A stretch of 64,000 bases of DNA, taken from the NCBI GenBank assembly GCA_021838635.1, contig JAKCDC010000001.1, positions 186,001-250,000 of the forward strand, given 5' to 3'. Positions 17,746 through 27,047 of the stretch are shown here, piece after piece (the first letter of the stretch is position 1; the number at the start of each line of letters is the position of its first letter). A program made the position numbers and the translations under genes. Source of the stretch: Pseudomonadota bacterium. Its GTDB lineage: Bacteria > Pseudomonadota > Gammaproteobacteria > Steroidobacterales > Steroidobacteraceae. Under the pieces are notes generated by a model. It saw only the letters and a program-made list of their open reading frames with translations. It did no database searches and was not told where the DNA came from.

Positions 17746-19068
17746 ATGAGACGAACCGCCCTCGCGAGCTCCCCAGTGCTGCGCAGCCCGGCGCCGGCGG
17801 GCGGCGATGGGGTGCTGGCGCGCACGCTCGCCAACGGGATGCAGGTGATCGTCTGGCCGGTGCACCACATACCCAATATTGCCCTGAACCTGTGGGTGAG
17901 GGCGGGCAGCCGCAACGAGCGCCCTGGCATCACGGGCCTCGCCCATTTCTTCGAACACATGATGTTCAATGGCACACAGACCCGCGCGCCGGGGGAGTTC
18001 GACCGGCTGATGGAGGCGCAGGGCGGTGCCAACAATGCCTTCACCAGCGATGATGTTACCGTCTACGAGGACTGGTTCCCCTCCAGCGCGCTCGAACTGG
18101 TGCTGGAGCTCGAGGCCGACCGGGTCGCCCATCTCGCGTTCCTGCCGGAGATGATCGAAAGCGAGCGCGGCGTCGTTGCCTCCGAGCGCCGGTTGCGCGT
18201 CGAGGACAACAATCACGGGCTGCTCGCCGAGCGGGTGCAGGCGGAGGCCTTCACCGTTCATCCCTACCGCTTTCCGACGATCGGCTGGCCGCAGGACATC
18301 CGCGCCTGGCGACTGGAGGATTTGCAGGCGTTCTACCGGACCTACTACGCACCCAACAATCTGACGCTGACGCTCGCCGGGGATCTCGATCCGCACTCCG
18401 CGCTCGGTCTGGTGCAGCGCTATTTCGAGCCGATTGCCGCACAAGCGCCGCCCGCGCCGGTGCGCGAACGCGAGCCGCCGCAGTTCGCTGAGCGGCGTGT
18501 CACCGTGCGCCGCAAGGTGCAGACGCCCCTGCTGCAGTGCGCTTACAAGGCCCCAGCGGCCACCGATGAGCGCGCAAGCGCGGTCCATCTGCTGATGTCG
18601 GTGCTGATGGAAGGTAACGCCTCGCGTCTGCACCGCGCTCTGGTCGAGGAGCAGCGCCTGGCGATCGAGGTGGGCGGGCATTGGCAGGAGGGCTTTGATC
18701 CGGGACTGCTGTGGCTATCGCTCACCTTGCCGCAGTCCACCGATCCGCAGCAGGCGCTCGTGGCGCTCGATGCGCAGCTCGCCCGCATCACCGCCTCCGG
18801 TGTCAGCTCGGCCGAGCTCGAGCGTGCCCGCAATCTGGCAATAGTGGGGTTCTGGAAGCGGCTCGCGACCATTGACGGCAAGGCACACCTGCTCGGGGAA
18901 TACGCGGTGTTCCATGGCCGTTGGTTGGATCTGTTCGCCGAGCCGCAGCGTCTGGCGGCGGTCACGCCGCAACAGGTGCAGGCGGTGGCCGCCGACATTC
19001 TCGCACCGCAACGGCGTACCGTGGGCATGCTGGTGCCGCTCGGAGCGCGCACGCGGATTGAAAGTTGA
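17746..19068 (+). CDS. M16 zinc peptidase, catalytic subunit
   Basis: A 440-residue pitrilysin-type peptidase. The inverted zinc motif HxxEH is intact (HFFEH, 67-71) and a downstream Glu lies in the helix about 75 residues later. The order of N- and C-terminal halves is as in PqqF-like/mitochondrial-processing-type subunits. The start ATG is at 17746. Its stop overlaps the start of a second M16 gene (TGATG), the classic arrangement of an active and an inactive subunit that form a heterodimer. No export signal is obvious, so the location is uncertain. Confidence 0.9.
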   Translation: MRRTALASSPVLRSPAPAGGDGVLARTLANGMQVIVWPVHHIPNIALNLWVRAGSRNERPGITGLAHFFEHMMFNGTQTRAPGEFDRLMEAQGGANNAFTSDDVTVYEDWFPSSALELVLELEADRVAHLAFLPEMIESERGVVASERRLRVEDNNHGLLAERVQAEAFTVHPYRFPTIGWPQDIRAWRLEDLQAFYRTYYAPNNLTLTLAGDLDPHSALGLVQRYFEPIAAQAPPAPVREREPPQFAERRVTVRRKVQTPLLQCAYKAPAATDERASAVHLLMSVLMEGNASRLHRALVEEQRLAIEVGGHWQEGFDPGLLWLSLTLPQSTDPQQALVALDAQLARITASGVSSAELERARNLAIVGFWKRLATIDGKAHLLGEYAVFHGRWLDLFAEPQRLAAVTPQQVQAVAADILAPQRRTVGMLVPLGARTRIES

Positions 19069-20420
19069 TGGTGGGTGTTCCGGAGCACGAACGCCTCGTG
19101 CTCGAGAACGGGGCGACGCTGATCCTGCTGCCGCGCCGCGAGGTGCCGCTGATTGCCGCGCAGGTGCTGCTGCGCGGCGGCAGCGCGGCCGATCCACCGT
19201 CGCGCCCCGGGGTCGCCTCGCTGGTCGCGGCGCTGCTGGAGAAGGGCGCCGGGACGCGCAATGCCTACGCGTTCGCGGAAGTTCTCGAGGGTGCCGGAGG
19301 CAGTTTCAGCGCCGTGGCGGGGCCGGAGGCGATTGCGGTGCGCAGCCAGTTCCTCGCCCGCGATCAAGATCTGATGCTCGAGTTGCTCGCCGCGACGCTG
19401 CGGGCACCTCAACTGGCGGCCGAGGAGTTCGAGCAGCTGCGCCTGCGGCAGATCGAGTTCATCAAAGCGGTGAAGGATTCAGAGCCGGCCGAACTGCTCG
19501 ATGCGTATGGTCGTGCGATGCTGTTCGCCGATCATCCCTATGCACAGCCGGTACATGGCAGTGAACGCTCGCTGGCGCAGATCACGCACGAGGACGTCCG
19601 TGATTACTACCGGGCACAGTTTGGCGCCGACCGGCTGATCGTGGTGCTCGCCGGCGATCTGGATCTGCGGCGGGCCGAGGCGGCCGTCCGCGGCGCGTTG
19701 GCGACGTGGCCGCGCACAACGGTAAGTCCGGGGCTGCCGCCGGTGCGCACCACGGCGCAGCGCCGAGTGCTGCTGGTTGATGCACCGGGCTCGGCGCAGA
19801 GTCACTTCTGGATCGGTGCTGCCGGCGTTGAGCGCAAATACCCGCGCCGCGCCGCGCTCGACCTTGTCAACACGCTGTTTGGTGGACGCTTCACCTCGCT
19901 GCTCAATGCGGAACTGCGCATCAAGTCGGGTCTGTCCTACGGCGCACGGTCGAGTTTCATGCGCGGCACCGTGGCCGGGGAGTTCGCGATCCGCTCCTTC
20001 GTGGCTACCGCGAGTACGGCGCGGGCCATTCGGCTTGCGCAGCAAGCGCTCGAGCGGCTGCACCGTGATGGGGTGAGTGAACAGATGCTCGCCTCGGCGC
20101 GCGCTTACGCGCTCGGTCAGTACGCGCTTGGGCTGGAAACTGCGGCCGATTGGGCCGGTGCGCTCGCGGATCTCGAATTCTTCGGGCTCGGCACCGAGGA
20201 TATCGATGAGTATCCGGCGCGGCTCGCCGAGGTCGATCCGACGCTCGCGACCGCGGTCATCGCCGAGACATTTCCACGGCCGGAATCCTCCACGCTGGTG
20301 GTGATCGGCGACGCGCAGCGTATTTCCGGGCAGCTCGCCGAGTTCGGTCCGATCCTAACGATGCGTCTGACCGACCCGGATTTCGCCCCAGGGGCGACGG
20401 GAGACGAAGCTCGGCCGTGA
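19068..20420 (+). CDS. M16 peptidase-like protein, non-catalytic partner
   Basis: A 450-residue M16-fold protein that keeps the family layout but has lost the zinc site: where the partner has HFFEH this one reads LVAALLEKGAG. It has a C-terminal half with GGRFTSLLNAELRIKSGLSYGARS, the R-x-Y pair typical of substrate-binding subunits. It overlaps the active subunit by one base and should be co-translated with it. The last codons run into the first copy of a REP-like repeat, so the C-terminal TGDEARP is partly repeat-derived. Confidence 0.88.
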   Translation: MVGVPEHERLVLENGATLILLPRREVPLIAAQVLLRGGSAADPPSRPGVASLVAALLEKGAGTRNAYAFAEVLEGAGGSFSAVAGPEAIAVRSQFLARDQDLMLELLAATLRAPQLAAEEFEQLRLRQIEFIKAVKDSEPAELLDAYGRAMLFADHPYAQPVHGSERSLAQITHEDVRDYYRAQFGADRLIVVLAGDLDLRRAEAAVRGALATWPRTTVSPGLPPVRTTAQRRVLLVDAPGSAQSHFWIGAAGVERKYPRRAALDLVNTLFGGRFTSLLNAELRIKSGLSYGARSSFMRGTVAGEFAIRSFVATASTARAIRLAQQALERLHRDGVSEQMLASARAYALGQYALGLETAADWAGALADLEFFGLGTEDIDEYPARLAEVDPTLATAVIAETFPRPESSTLVVIGDAQRISGQLAEFGPILTMRLTDPDFAPGATGDEARP

Positions 20421-20651
20421 GGGGGGAATACGGCTTGCTTCGTCCCCCGGACCCGCAAACTTCCCTGTGCTCCCTGCTCCATGTTGTGGTCATCCCGGTA
20501 CGCTGTGGATTCCGGGAGACGGACCGTGCTCGAGGGGGGGGATGAGCGTCCGTTCCGTCTCCCGGACCCGTTCGGTATCGCGGGGGAGCGAGTGGATTCC
20601 GGGAGACGAGGCGTGCTCATGAGGGGGGGAGAGTCCGCCCCGTCTCCCGGA
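20395..20651. repeat. Three tandem REP-like hairpin repeats
   Basis: Three related units of about 55-70 bp lie between the convergent M16 gene and the minus-strand gene that follows. Each has a left arm CGGGAGACG, a G-run (GAGGGGGG) in the middle and a right arm CGTCTCCCGG followed by AYCCG. Unit 1 is 20395-20455, with one mismatch in the stem and an overlap with the M16 stop region. Unit 2 has perfect 13-bp arms TCCGGGAGACGGA (20511-20523) and its complement (20554-20566). Unit 3 has perfect 11-bp arms (20598-20608 and 20641-20651). Units 2 and 3 share a GTGGATTCCGGGAGACG leader. Confidence 0.8.
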
Positions 20652-20655
20652 TCCG

Positions 20656-21201
20656 TCAACTGCCGTGCGCAGGGACTGCGCTCGGATGGGCGCGTAGCGC
20701 CCGAACGTTTCTCACAACGAACCGCGCTTGTGGTGCAAAGGTTCGTGCCCGCTCCAGATCAGCTTGCGCGCCGTGCGCATCACCGTCCATCCAGCGCATC
20801 ACTGCGCGGTCTGAGTACGCGGCGGCCAATGCCCGATCAGAGCTGATCGTGGCCGACTCCGTCCACGGCGCGGCATCGATGCGCGCATTACGCGCCTCGC
20901 GCACTGCTGCGTTGCAGGCGCCTTGTGCGGCGTGCCAGCGTTGCGTCATGGCGAAAGCTACGCAGCTGTTGGCGCTCACCGCGGCCGGTTCGAGTGCGGT
21001 CCTGCCGTCGATACGCAGTTGCTGCACCGCTGCCGGGTAGCGTCCGCGCAGCAGATCTTCCCCGCCGGGCGCGCTGCCGTAGGCGGTGAGCACGAACGGT
21101 TGGGGTTGCGCATCCGCCCAGGCGGCCGTTGAACTCGCGAGTGACATCGCGGCGTATAGCGCCAGAGGCAACGCGCGAAGTGTGCGGCTGTGTGGCGTCA
21201 T
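20656..21201 (-). CDS. Predicted periplasmic TPR-like protein, unknown function
   Basis: A 181-residue protein beginning with a clear signal peptide (RTLRALPLALYAAMSLASSTAAWA, cleavage likely after AWA). The mature part has one or two TPR-like helical pairs near the C-terminus (ALAAAYSDRAVMRWMDGDAHGAQADLERA). I do not recognise a named family. The ATG at 21201 has AGGAG 8 nt upstream. It follows a LysR gene on the same strand with a 125-nt gap and ends against the REP-like repeats. Confidence 0.7.
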   Translation of the reverse strand: MTPHSRTLRALPLALYAAMSLASSTAAWADAQPQPFVLTAYGSAPGGEDLLRGRYPAAVQQLRIDGRTALEPAAVSANSCVAFAMTQRWHAAQGACNAAVREARNARIDAAPWTESATISSDRALAAAYSDRAVMRWMDGDAHGAQADLERARTFAPQARFVVRNVRALRAHPSAVPAHGS

Positions 21202-21326
21202 GTTCACTCTCCTGTCGGTTGGTGTCCGATACAAGCGCTCCGTGAGCGCAGGTGCAGGATATGAGGGACGTACCGTGGCGACAAACGAAAAGAATTTCGG
21301 CATGCATGAACACATCTCAAGCAACA

Positions 21327-22232
21327 TCAGGCCGCCCTGGACGCTTCACCGAACTGCTCGAGCATCCATGCCGCGAGCATGCGTACGTCGGCTTTATCCG
21401 CGTCCTTGGTACGGCTGACTACATACAGCGCATCGGCAGTGGGTAAATCGACGGCGAAGATCGGTACAAGTGTCCCGCAGCGAAACCGCTCTGCGCAGTG
21501 CGCCGTGGGTACCAGTGCGACGCCGAGGCCCCGTTCAGCGGCGTGCAGGACCGCATGCATGGCATCGAGTTCCAGCACGCTCGCCGGTTCCGGCGGACCG
21601 ATGCCGACCTCCTGCGCCCAGGCGCTCCAGGCGCCGGCGGAGGCTTTGTGTAGGATCAGAGTCAGCTCCCGGAACAAGTCCCCGCCGAGTCGTGCTACGT
21701 CGGGCAACAACTGCGGTGCGCACGCCGCGCTGAGTGATATGTTGAATAACCGTGTGCACTGCAGGCCCTGCGGTGGAGAGTCGGTGAGCAGGACTGACAC
21801 ATCGGCGCTCGCCGGATGTATTTGTGGACGCGGATCGTGCGAGTCGATCTGAATGTTGATATCCGGGTGAAGCGCGCGCAATGTCCCGAGACGTGGAATG
21901 AATAGTTCGGTGGCGAACAGCGGCGGCAGCACCATGCGAATGCTGCGCCGCGCAGCGCCACGGGCAACCTGCGCGAGACTGCGATCGAGCGCCTCGAGCA
22001 GCGGTTCGACTTCCGCGAGCAGCGCTTCGCCGGCGCGCGTCAGCTCCAGTGACCGCGGGCGGCGCTCGAACAGCCGTGCTCCGAGGATGTCCTCCAGCTC
22101 CTTTATCTGATGGCTCACCGCCGAAGGCGTCAGATACAACTCCTCGGCGGCAAACTTGAAGCTGCGGTGTCGCGCGGCGACACAGAACACCCGCAGGCTG
22201 CGGGTTGGAGGCGGACGGGACAGGCGCATCAT
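21327..22232 (-). CDS. LysR-family regulator (GcvA-like)
   Basis: A 301-residue LysR protein. The winged-helix N-terminus reads SLRVFCVAARHRSFKFAAEELYLTPSAVSHQIKELE, the pattern of the GcvA subgroup, and a periplasmic-binding-like effector domain follows (about 95-300). The start is uncertain: ATGATG at 22232/22229 fits the family, while the frame opens earlier at a TTG (22265). No divergent target gene is adjacent, so its regulon cannot be deduced here. It may regulate the downstream periplasmic protein. Confidence 0.87.
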   Translation of the reverse strand: MMRLSRPPPTRSLRVFCVAARHRSFKFAAEELYLTPSAVSHQIKELEDILGARLFERRPRSLELTRAGEALLAEVEPLLEALDRSLAQVARGAARRSIRMVLPPLFATELFIPRLGTLRALHPDINIQIDSHDPRPQIHPASADVSVLLTDSPPQGLQCTRLFNISLSAACAPQLLPDVARLGGDLFRELTLILHKASAGAWSAWAQEVGIGPPEPASVLELDAMHAVLHAAERGLGVALVPTAHCAERFRCGTLVPIFAVDLPTADALYVVSRTKDADKADVRMLAAWMLEQFGEASRAA

Positions 22233-22416
22233 TGCGGCAATCAGGGCATCGGGTGCCCGAAGCAATGCAACGGGCGTGCCAGCACCGCATCACGCTTTGA
22301 CGGCGGCGTAGCGCCCCGGTGCGCCGTACCTGTCGCTGGGGCGCATCAATTTGGGTCGATTTACCGCCGGAGTGCACCAGGATGAGGCGCTGATGTGCGG
22401 TGTCGGTCCCCCGGTC

Positions 22417-23064
22417 TTAGTGGCTGAAGCGCTCCGGGTGGCGCAAAAAGACGAGTTCCTCGGGGGTGCTGGCGCGCCCGAGTGCCTGATTGCGGTGCGG
22501 GAAGCGGCCGAAGCGGCGGATGATCGCGAGATGGCGGCTGGCGAAGCGCTGTACGCCGGCGAGAAACGGTCGCAGCTCGGTCGGCGCCTCTTCGAACAAG
22601 CGCAGGTAAGCGGCGACGGATTCTTCCTGAACGTCGAGCCGCTCGGCGTGTTGCAGCGGCATGTAGAGAAAGACACGCTCGAGCGGCGAGAGGGTCGCAT
22701 CGGCGCCGGCCTGGATGCCCGAGAGCGCGAGCGTGAGCGCCGCCTCATCGGTGGCGAACGCGCGGGCTGTCCCGCGGTGGGCGTTACGCGGAAACTGATC
22801 GAGCAGCAGGATTAGGGCCAGGCGCCGATGGGAGCCTCCCGCCCAGCGGGCGAGTTCGCCCGCCGCAGCCCGCTGCATCAGTCCGGCGAATCGCTCACGG
22901 ATCAATTCGTCGATAGCGCCTCTTTGCTGCTCGCCGGTTGAGACACCAAACCAGAGCCGCTCGCGCTCGCGGATCGTCTGCAGCCCGTACGGCTGGGGAC
23001 CGAACCAAAACCGTATGACCTCGTGAGCTTCGTCCGACGAAGCACTGTCGCTAGCGGCGCTCAC
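22417..23064 (-). CDS. DUF924 family protein
   Basis: A 215-residue all-helical DUF924 protein. Characteristic segments are IRFWFGPQPYG, RLALILLLDQFPRNAHRGTARAF and VFLYMPLQHAERLDVQEESVA, ending in the usual GRFPHRNQALGR and TPEELVFL. The family is TPR-like with no established activity. It begins with GTG at 23064, 2 nt after the stop of the preceding gene, so the two are translationally linked. Confidence 0.88.
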   Translation of the reverse strand: MSAASDSASSDEAHEVIRFWFGPQPYGLQTIRERERLWFGVSTGEQQRGAIDELIRERFAGLMQRAAAGELARWAGGSHRRLALILLLDQFPRNAHRGTARAFATDEAALTLALSGIQAGADATLSPLERVFLYMPLQHAERLDVQEESVAAYLRLFEEAPTELRPFLAGVQRFASRHLAIIRRFGRFPHRNQALGRASTPEELVFLRHPERFSH

Positions 23065-23066
23065 GC

Positions 23067-23447
23067 CTACTCGCAGAGGCTCTCGAGATAGCCCTGCGCG
23101 ACGGGCGAGAGGCGCTTGCGGGCCAGCGCCCGCGCCTTGGGCGCATCGACGATGTACTCCAGGGGACCGGATACGAGGATCTGGCGAATGCCGGGATGGC
23201 GTGCCGAGGCCCGCGCCATCTTGTTCAGTACCGTGAAACCGCGGTTGATCTTCTGGCGCGGTGCGCGGTTCTGCTCGATCGTGCGCGCCAGATACTGGCC
23301 GAAGCGGGCGTAGAGAAAATAGTCGTCGTCGCCGACCTGAAATCGCGCTTCGGCGAAGAAGTCGGGGAAGTTCTTCTCCAGATACGAATTGACGCTGCAC
23401 AGAGCGGGTCGGGAATCGCGTTCTCGCGACGCTGTACGCTGCTTCAT
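23067..23447 (-). CDS. Conserved hypothetical protein
   Basis: About 126 residues from the ATG at 23447; the frame is open to 23555, so the start is uncertain. The core reads SYLEKNFPDFFAEARFQVGDDDYFLYARFGQYLARTIEQ, then KINRGFTVLNKMARASARHPGIRQILVSGPLEYIV. It is a soluble helical protein I cannot assign. It lies 2 nt upstream of the DUF924 gene and 20-130 nt after the truncated sensor gene, so the three form a likely operon. Confidence 0.6.
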   Translation of the reverse strand: MKQRTASRERDSRPALCSVNSYLEKNFPDFFAEARFQVGDDDYFLYARFGQYLARTIEQNRAPRQKINRGFTVLNKMARASARHPGIRQILVSGPLEYIVDAPKARALARKRLSPVAQGYLESLCE

Positions 23448-23574
23448 TTCGCTGGCTACGCCTCCAGAGGGTCCTGAGCCGTCGCGGGTCGCCTCCGGTA
23501 CTGGAGCACCTTGCGACGCGGCGCGAATGGTGCGCGAGAAGCTCGTCCGACGCAAGAGCCAGCGCGGCAGATTT

Positions 23575-24735
23575 TCAGTGTCGGCGCCGCCAGGCGCGCA
23601 GCGCCATCTGGATCGCCAGTCCGGTGGCGATCAGACCGGCGAGTGCGCTGGTCGCGAGCGTGAGATTCAACATCTGCTCGAGCGTGTGGTCACGTAGTTG
23701 CGCCCAGCGATCGGACGTCTGGGTGATCTTGAGACGGCCTATCACGCCGTCGCCGCCGCGGCCGCGAATGGGGGCCACCGCCGTGATGCGGGTGCGGCTT
23801 TGCGGTCCGCTCAGGCGGCGGAACAGGCGGGTCAACAGGCCCGGTTGCGGTGCCGGGATGGTCGGCACGATCGGCTCTTCCGCCGCGGCGAGCCGAGCGC
23901 CGGACGGTGTGCACACTGTGACCCGCAGTCCCGGTCGCACCAGGCGGCGCAGGTAGGCCGGCAACTGCGCCGAGGCGAGGATGAGGCCGCCGCGCGCTCG
24001 CCGGTCGGCCGGTCCGAGCATCCCGTAACGCAGCGGCCGGCCGCCGCGGCCACTGCGGTCATCGACGAGCACGCCGAACGGACCGCCCAGCATGGACAGC
24101 GGGATGGACAGCTCGAGGTCGTAGCCACCGGGCTGCGGCTGCAGGGCCCCGACCACGCGCGGATCGAGCACTGCGCGCCGCCGGCCATACTCCCCGCGCA
24201 CGATGCGGTGTGCGATTACCGGGCCGGGACCGGTGAGGGCCAGGAATTCCGCATGCGGGTGTCCCTGCGGTCCCGCGAAGCCGATCCAGATCCGATCCCC
24301 GCGGGTGCTGCGCCGCAGCGGGTTGGCGAGCGGCGCGTCGAACACCACGTGCGGATCGGTTACGTGCAGCAACACGTAGAGCATCCGGCCGTTGACGCCG
24401 GTGAGGATGTCGAAGCGATGCAGACCCCGCCCGTAGTGGCGCCAGAGTCGGCTGCTGGTGGGCCAGCCGCCGGCGTAACCGTCGGCATAGACCGGCGCGG
24501 GCAACACTACCGGGATCAGATCGTAACGACCCGGGGTGGTGCCCAGCGCGGGGAAACGGTAAATGAGACGCAGGCGCCCCTGGAGCGAGGCGGCCAGGGA
24601 GGCAGCCAGGGAGTGCAGGTCCTGCCGTTCGCTCTGACGCAGCGCCGCTTCCATCTGCCGCGCGTAGCGCACCCCATCCCACGGCAGCACCAGCGTGACC
24701 AGCACGAGCAGCAGCAGCTTCAGCCAAGGTCGCAT
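23575..24735 (-). CDS. Sensor-like membrane protein without kinase domain
   Basis: A 386-residue protein: N-terminal membrane segment (about 5-20), a large periplasmic region, and a second membrane segment near 350-378, ending in WRRRH. The periplasmic part carries a carbohydrate-binding-like module (PVYADGYAGGW, FDILTGVNGRMLYVLLHVTDPHVV, YDLELSIPLSMLGGPFGVLVDD). This order matches my memory of the sensor half of the proteobacterial dedicated-sortase-system histidine kinases. The protein stops exactly where HAMP and kinase domains should begin, and the DNA after the stop encodes an unrelated protein. It is either a truncated kinase or a stand-alone receptor. No response regulator or sortase is nearby. 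Confidence 0.65.
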   Translation of the reverse strand: MRPWLKLLLLVLVTLVLPWDGVRYARQMEAALRQSERQDLHSLAASLAASLQGRLRLIYRFPALGTTPGRYDLIPVVLPAPVYADGYAGGWPTSSRLWRHYGRGLHRFDILTGVNGRMLYVLLHVTDPHVVFDAPLANPLRRSTRGDRIWIGFAGPQGHPHAEFLALTGPGPVIAHRIVRGEYGRRRAVLDPRVVGALQPQPGGYDLELSIPLSMLGGPFGVLVDDRSGRGGRPLRYGMLGPADRRARGGLILASAQLPAYLRRLVRPGLRVTVCTPSGARLAAAEEPIVPTIPAPQPGLLTRLFRRLSGPQSRTRITAVAPIRGRGGDGVIGRLKITQTSDRWAQLRDHTLEQMLNLTLATSALAGLIATGLAIQMALRAWRRRH

Positions 24736-24811
24736 CAGATTCTTTAAGCCATATTTTAGGCGGGGCGCTTATAGTTCAGCCACCGCGTGACGGGAGCGCA
24801 TCGCAACAGAT

Positions 24812-26113
24812 ATGAAGATACCCGAGATTCTGATCGTCGAAACCGTTCATCAGCCAGGCAGCCTCGCCAAGGTGCTGCAGGTCATCGCCGATGCTGGGCT
24901 GACTATTCAGCATCTCTCGGCGGTGCGGCGTGTGCCGGGTCACACGCTCTGGGAAATCACCCTGGAGATGGACGAGCAGGCCAATAGCGATCTCTATGAG
25001 CGCATCGACCAGCTGCCCAATGCCCGCTTTATCGGCAAATCCGACCGCGTCTTCAATCGTCACCGTGGCGGCAAGATCCGCACCGTGGCGAGCCTCCCGA
25101 TCAACACACAGCAGACGCTGCGCGACGTGTATACCCCGGGGGTGGCGCGCGTGTGCTTGGCGATCCGGCAGAACCCGGCGCTCGCCCGCGAGTTCACCAG
25201 CATCGACAGCACGGTGGCGGTGATCACCAACGGCACGGCCATTCTCGGACTGGGCAACATCGGCCCGCTCGCCGGCTTGCCGGTGATGGAGGGCAAGGCG
25301 GCGCTGTTTGCCGACCTGGTGGGACTCTCGGCCGTGCCGATTCTGCTCGAGGAGACCCGGCCGGAGAAGATCGTCGAGCTGATCAGCGGGATTCATCTCT
25401 CCTTCGGCGCGATCCAGTTGGAGGACTTCGCCGCGCCGGAGTGCTTCCAGATCGAGTCGCAGCTGCGCGAGCGGCTGGGCAAGCCGGTGATGCATGACGA
25501 TCAGCACGGCACGGCGGTGGTGGCATTGGCCGCGCTCATCAACGCCGCCCGGCGTGCCGAGCGTAGTCTGCCGGAGAGCACGGTCGGCCAGATCGGCCTC
25601 GGCGCCGCTGGCACCGGCATCGTGCGGTTGCTGCGCGCCTACGGCGTCACTCGAGTGCTCGGTGCGGACCGCAATCCCGAGGCGATTGCGCGCATCCGCA
25701 CGCTCGGGGCCGAGGGGGCGAGTCTGGAGGAAATCATGCAGCGCGCGGACATCGTGGTGGCCACCACCGGCGTGAGGGATCTGATTCGTCCGCAGTGGAT
25801 TCGTCCCGGGCAGGTCATCCTGGCGCTGTCCAACCCGGACCCGGAGATCGAGCCGCACGTGGCGCGTGAACATGGCGCGGCGTTCGCAGCAGATGGCAAG
25901 GGCATCAACAACGTCCTGGCCTTCCCCGGTCTGTTCAAGGGCGCGCTGGCTGCCCACGCGACGCATTTCACCGATGCGATGCTCATGGCGGCGGCCCGGA
26001 CGCTGGCCGAGATCGCCCCACTCACCCAGGAGGACGCGTTGGTGCCCGACCCGCTCGACAAGAGCGTTCACGAGCGGGTGGCGGCAGCCGTCCAGGCGGC
26101 GTATCAGCCGTAA
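24812..26113 (+). CDS. NAD-dependent malic enzyme with N-terminal ACT domain
   Basis: A 433-residue malic enzyme that decarboxylates malate to pyruvate. Residues 1-75 form an ACT regulatory domain (PEILIVETVHQPGSLAKVLQVIADAGLTI). The catalytic part has DVYTPGVARVC with the conserved tyrosine, ITNGTAILGLGNIGPLAGLPVMEGKA, HDDQHGTAVV, a Rossmann loop GLGAAGTGI and ALSNPDPEI. The compact size is bacterial, with no phosphotransacetylase-like tail. The ACT domain suggests amino-acid control, as in Bacillus-type enzymes; the ligand is not predictable. It is convergent with rpoH, 20 nt apart. Confidence 0.93.
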   Translation: MKIPEILIVETVHQPGSLAKVLQVIADAGLTIQHLSAVRRVPGHTLWEITLEMDEQANSDLYERIDQLPNARFIGKSDRVFNRHRGGKIRTVASLPINTQQTLRDVYTPGVARVCLAIRQNPALAREFTSIDSTVAVITNGTAILGLGNIGPLAGLPVMEGKAALFADLVGLSAVPILLEETRPEKIVELISGIHLSFGAIQLEDFAAPECFQIESQLRERLGKPVMHDDQHGTAVVALAALINAARRAERSLPESTVGQIGLGAAGTGIVRLLRAYGVTRVLGADRNPEAIARIRTLGAEGASLEEIMQRADIVVATTGVRDLIRPQWIRPGQVILALSNPDPEIEPHVAREHGAAFAADGKGINNVLAFPGLFKGALAAHATHFTDAMLMAAARTLAEIAPLTQEDALVPDPLDKSVHERVAAAVQAAYQP

Positions 26114-26133
26114 GGCGCGCCGCCGCCGCAGTC

Positions 26134-27018
26134 TCAGGCCGGGACGGGTTCCGGCGTCATGATGCCGCGCAGCTTGCCTAGCGCATTGGCCTCGATCTGG
26201 CGGATGCGCTCGGCGGACACGCCGTACTGGCCGGCGAGTTCGTGCAACGTGGCCTTGTCCTCGCGCATCCAGCGCCGCTCGAGAATGTCGCGACTGCGCT
26301 CATCGAGCCGCTGGAGCGCACCGCGCAGGCGCAGCGCTGCGTCGTTCTCCCACTCGGCATCCTCGACCTGTTCGGCAGGGTCGGCGTCGGGGGCGGGCAG
26401 ATAGGCGGCCGGGCTGTAGGATTCCTCCTCATCTGCATCCGGTGCCGGATCAAATGCCATGTCGTGCGCCGCCAAGCGCTTTTCCATTTCCGTCACCTCC
26501 CCGGGCGTGACGCCCAGGTCGCGGGCGACGGCCGCCGTTTCCTCCGCGGACAGCCAGGTCAGGTTCTTCTTCATCCGCCGGAGGTTGAAGAAGAGCTTGC
26601 GCTGCGCCTTGGTGGTGGCGATTTTCACCAGCCGCCAGTTGCGCAGCACGTATTCGTGAATTTCCGCGCGGATCCAGTGCACGGCGAACGACACCAGGCG
26701 CACATTCAGCGCCGGATCAAAGCGCTTGACAGCCTTCATCAGTCCGACATTGCCTTCTTGGATGAGGTCCCCGAACGGCAGGCCGTAGCCGCGGTAGCCG
26801 CGCGCGATATGCACCACGAAGCGCAGGTGAGCGAGCACCAGCTTGCGGGCGGCATCGAGGTCGCCCTCGTCGCGGAAGCGCACGGCCAGCGCATGTTCCG
26901 CCTCGCGGTCGAGGACGGAGATGCGGCTGACCCGGTCAACGTAGGCATCGACACTGCCGACAGGGCCAACGAGCGCACATTCGTAGGGCCGCGCAACCAA
27001 TGCAGTCGCTGTACTCAT
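26134..27018 (-). CDS. rpoH: RNA polymerase heat-shock sigma factor (sigma-32)
   Basis: A 294-residue RpoH. Region 2 shows LVLAHLRFVVHIARGYRGYGLPFGDLIQEGNVGLMKAVKRFDP, followed by the RpoH box region (VLRNWRLVKIATTKAQRKLFFNLRRMKKN). Region 4 has the helix-turn-helix ATLHELAGQYGVSAERIRQIE. It directs transcription of heat-shock genes. The ATG at 27018 has GGAGCCTCC just upstream. A perfect CIRCE element lies 30 nt upstream of the start. Unlike many gammaproteobacteria, rpoH does not follow ftsX; it is about 2.9 kb from ftsY on the opposite strand. Confidence 0.96.
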   Translation of the reverse strand: MSTATALVARPYECALVGPVGSVDAYVDRVSRISVLDREAEHALAVRFRDEGDLDAARKLVLAHLRFVVHIARGYRGYGLPFGDLIQEGNVGLMKAVKRFDPALNVRLVSFAVHWIRAEIHEYVLRNWRLVKIATTKAQRKLFFNLRRMKKNLTWLSAEETAAVARDLGVTPGEVTEMEKRLAAHDMAFDPAPDADEEESYSPAAYLPAPDADPAEQVEDAEWENDAALRLRGALQRLDERSRDILERRWMREDKATLHELAGQYGVSAERIRQIEANALGKLRGIMTPEPVPA

Positions 27019-27047
27019 GGAGGCTCCGAGATCGATATGGGCCAATT

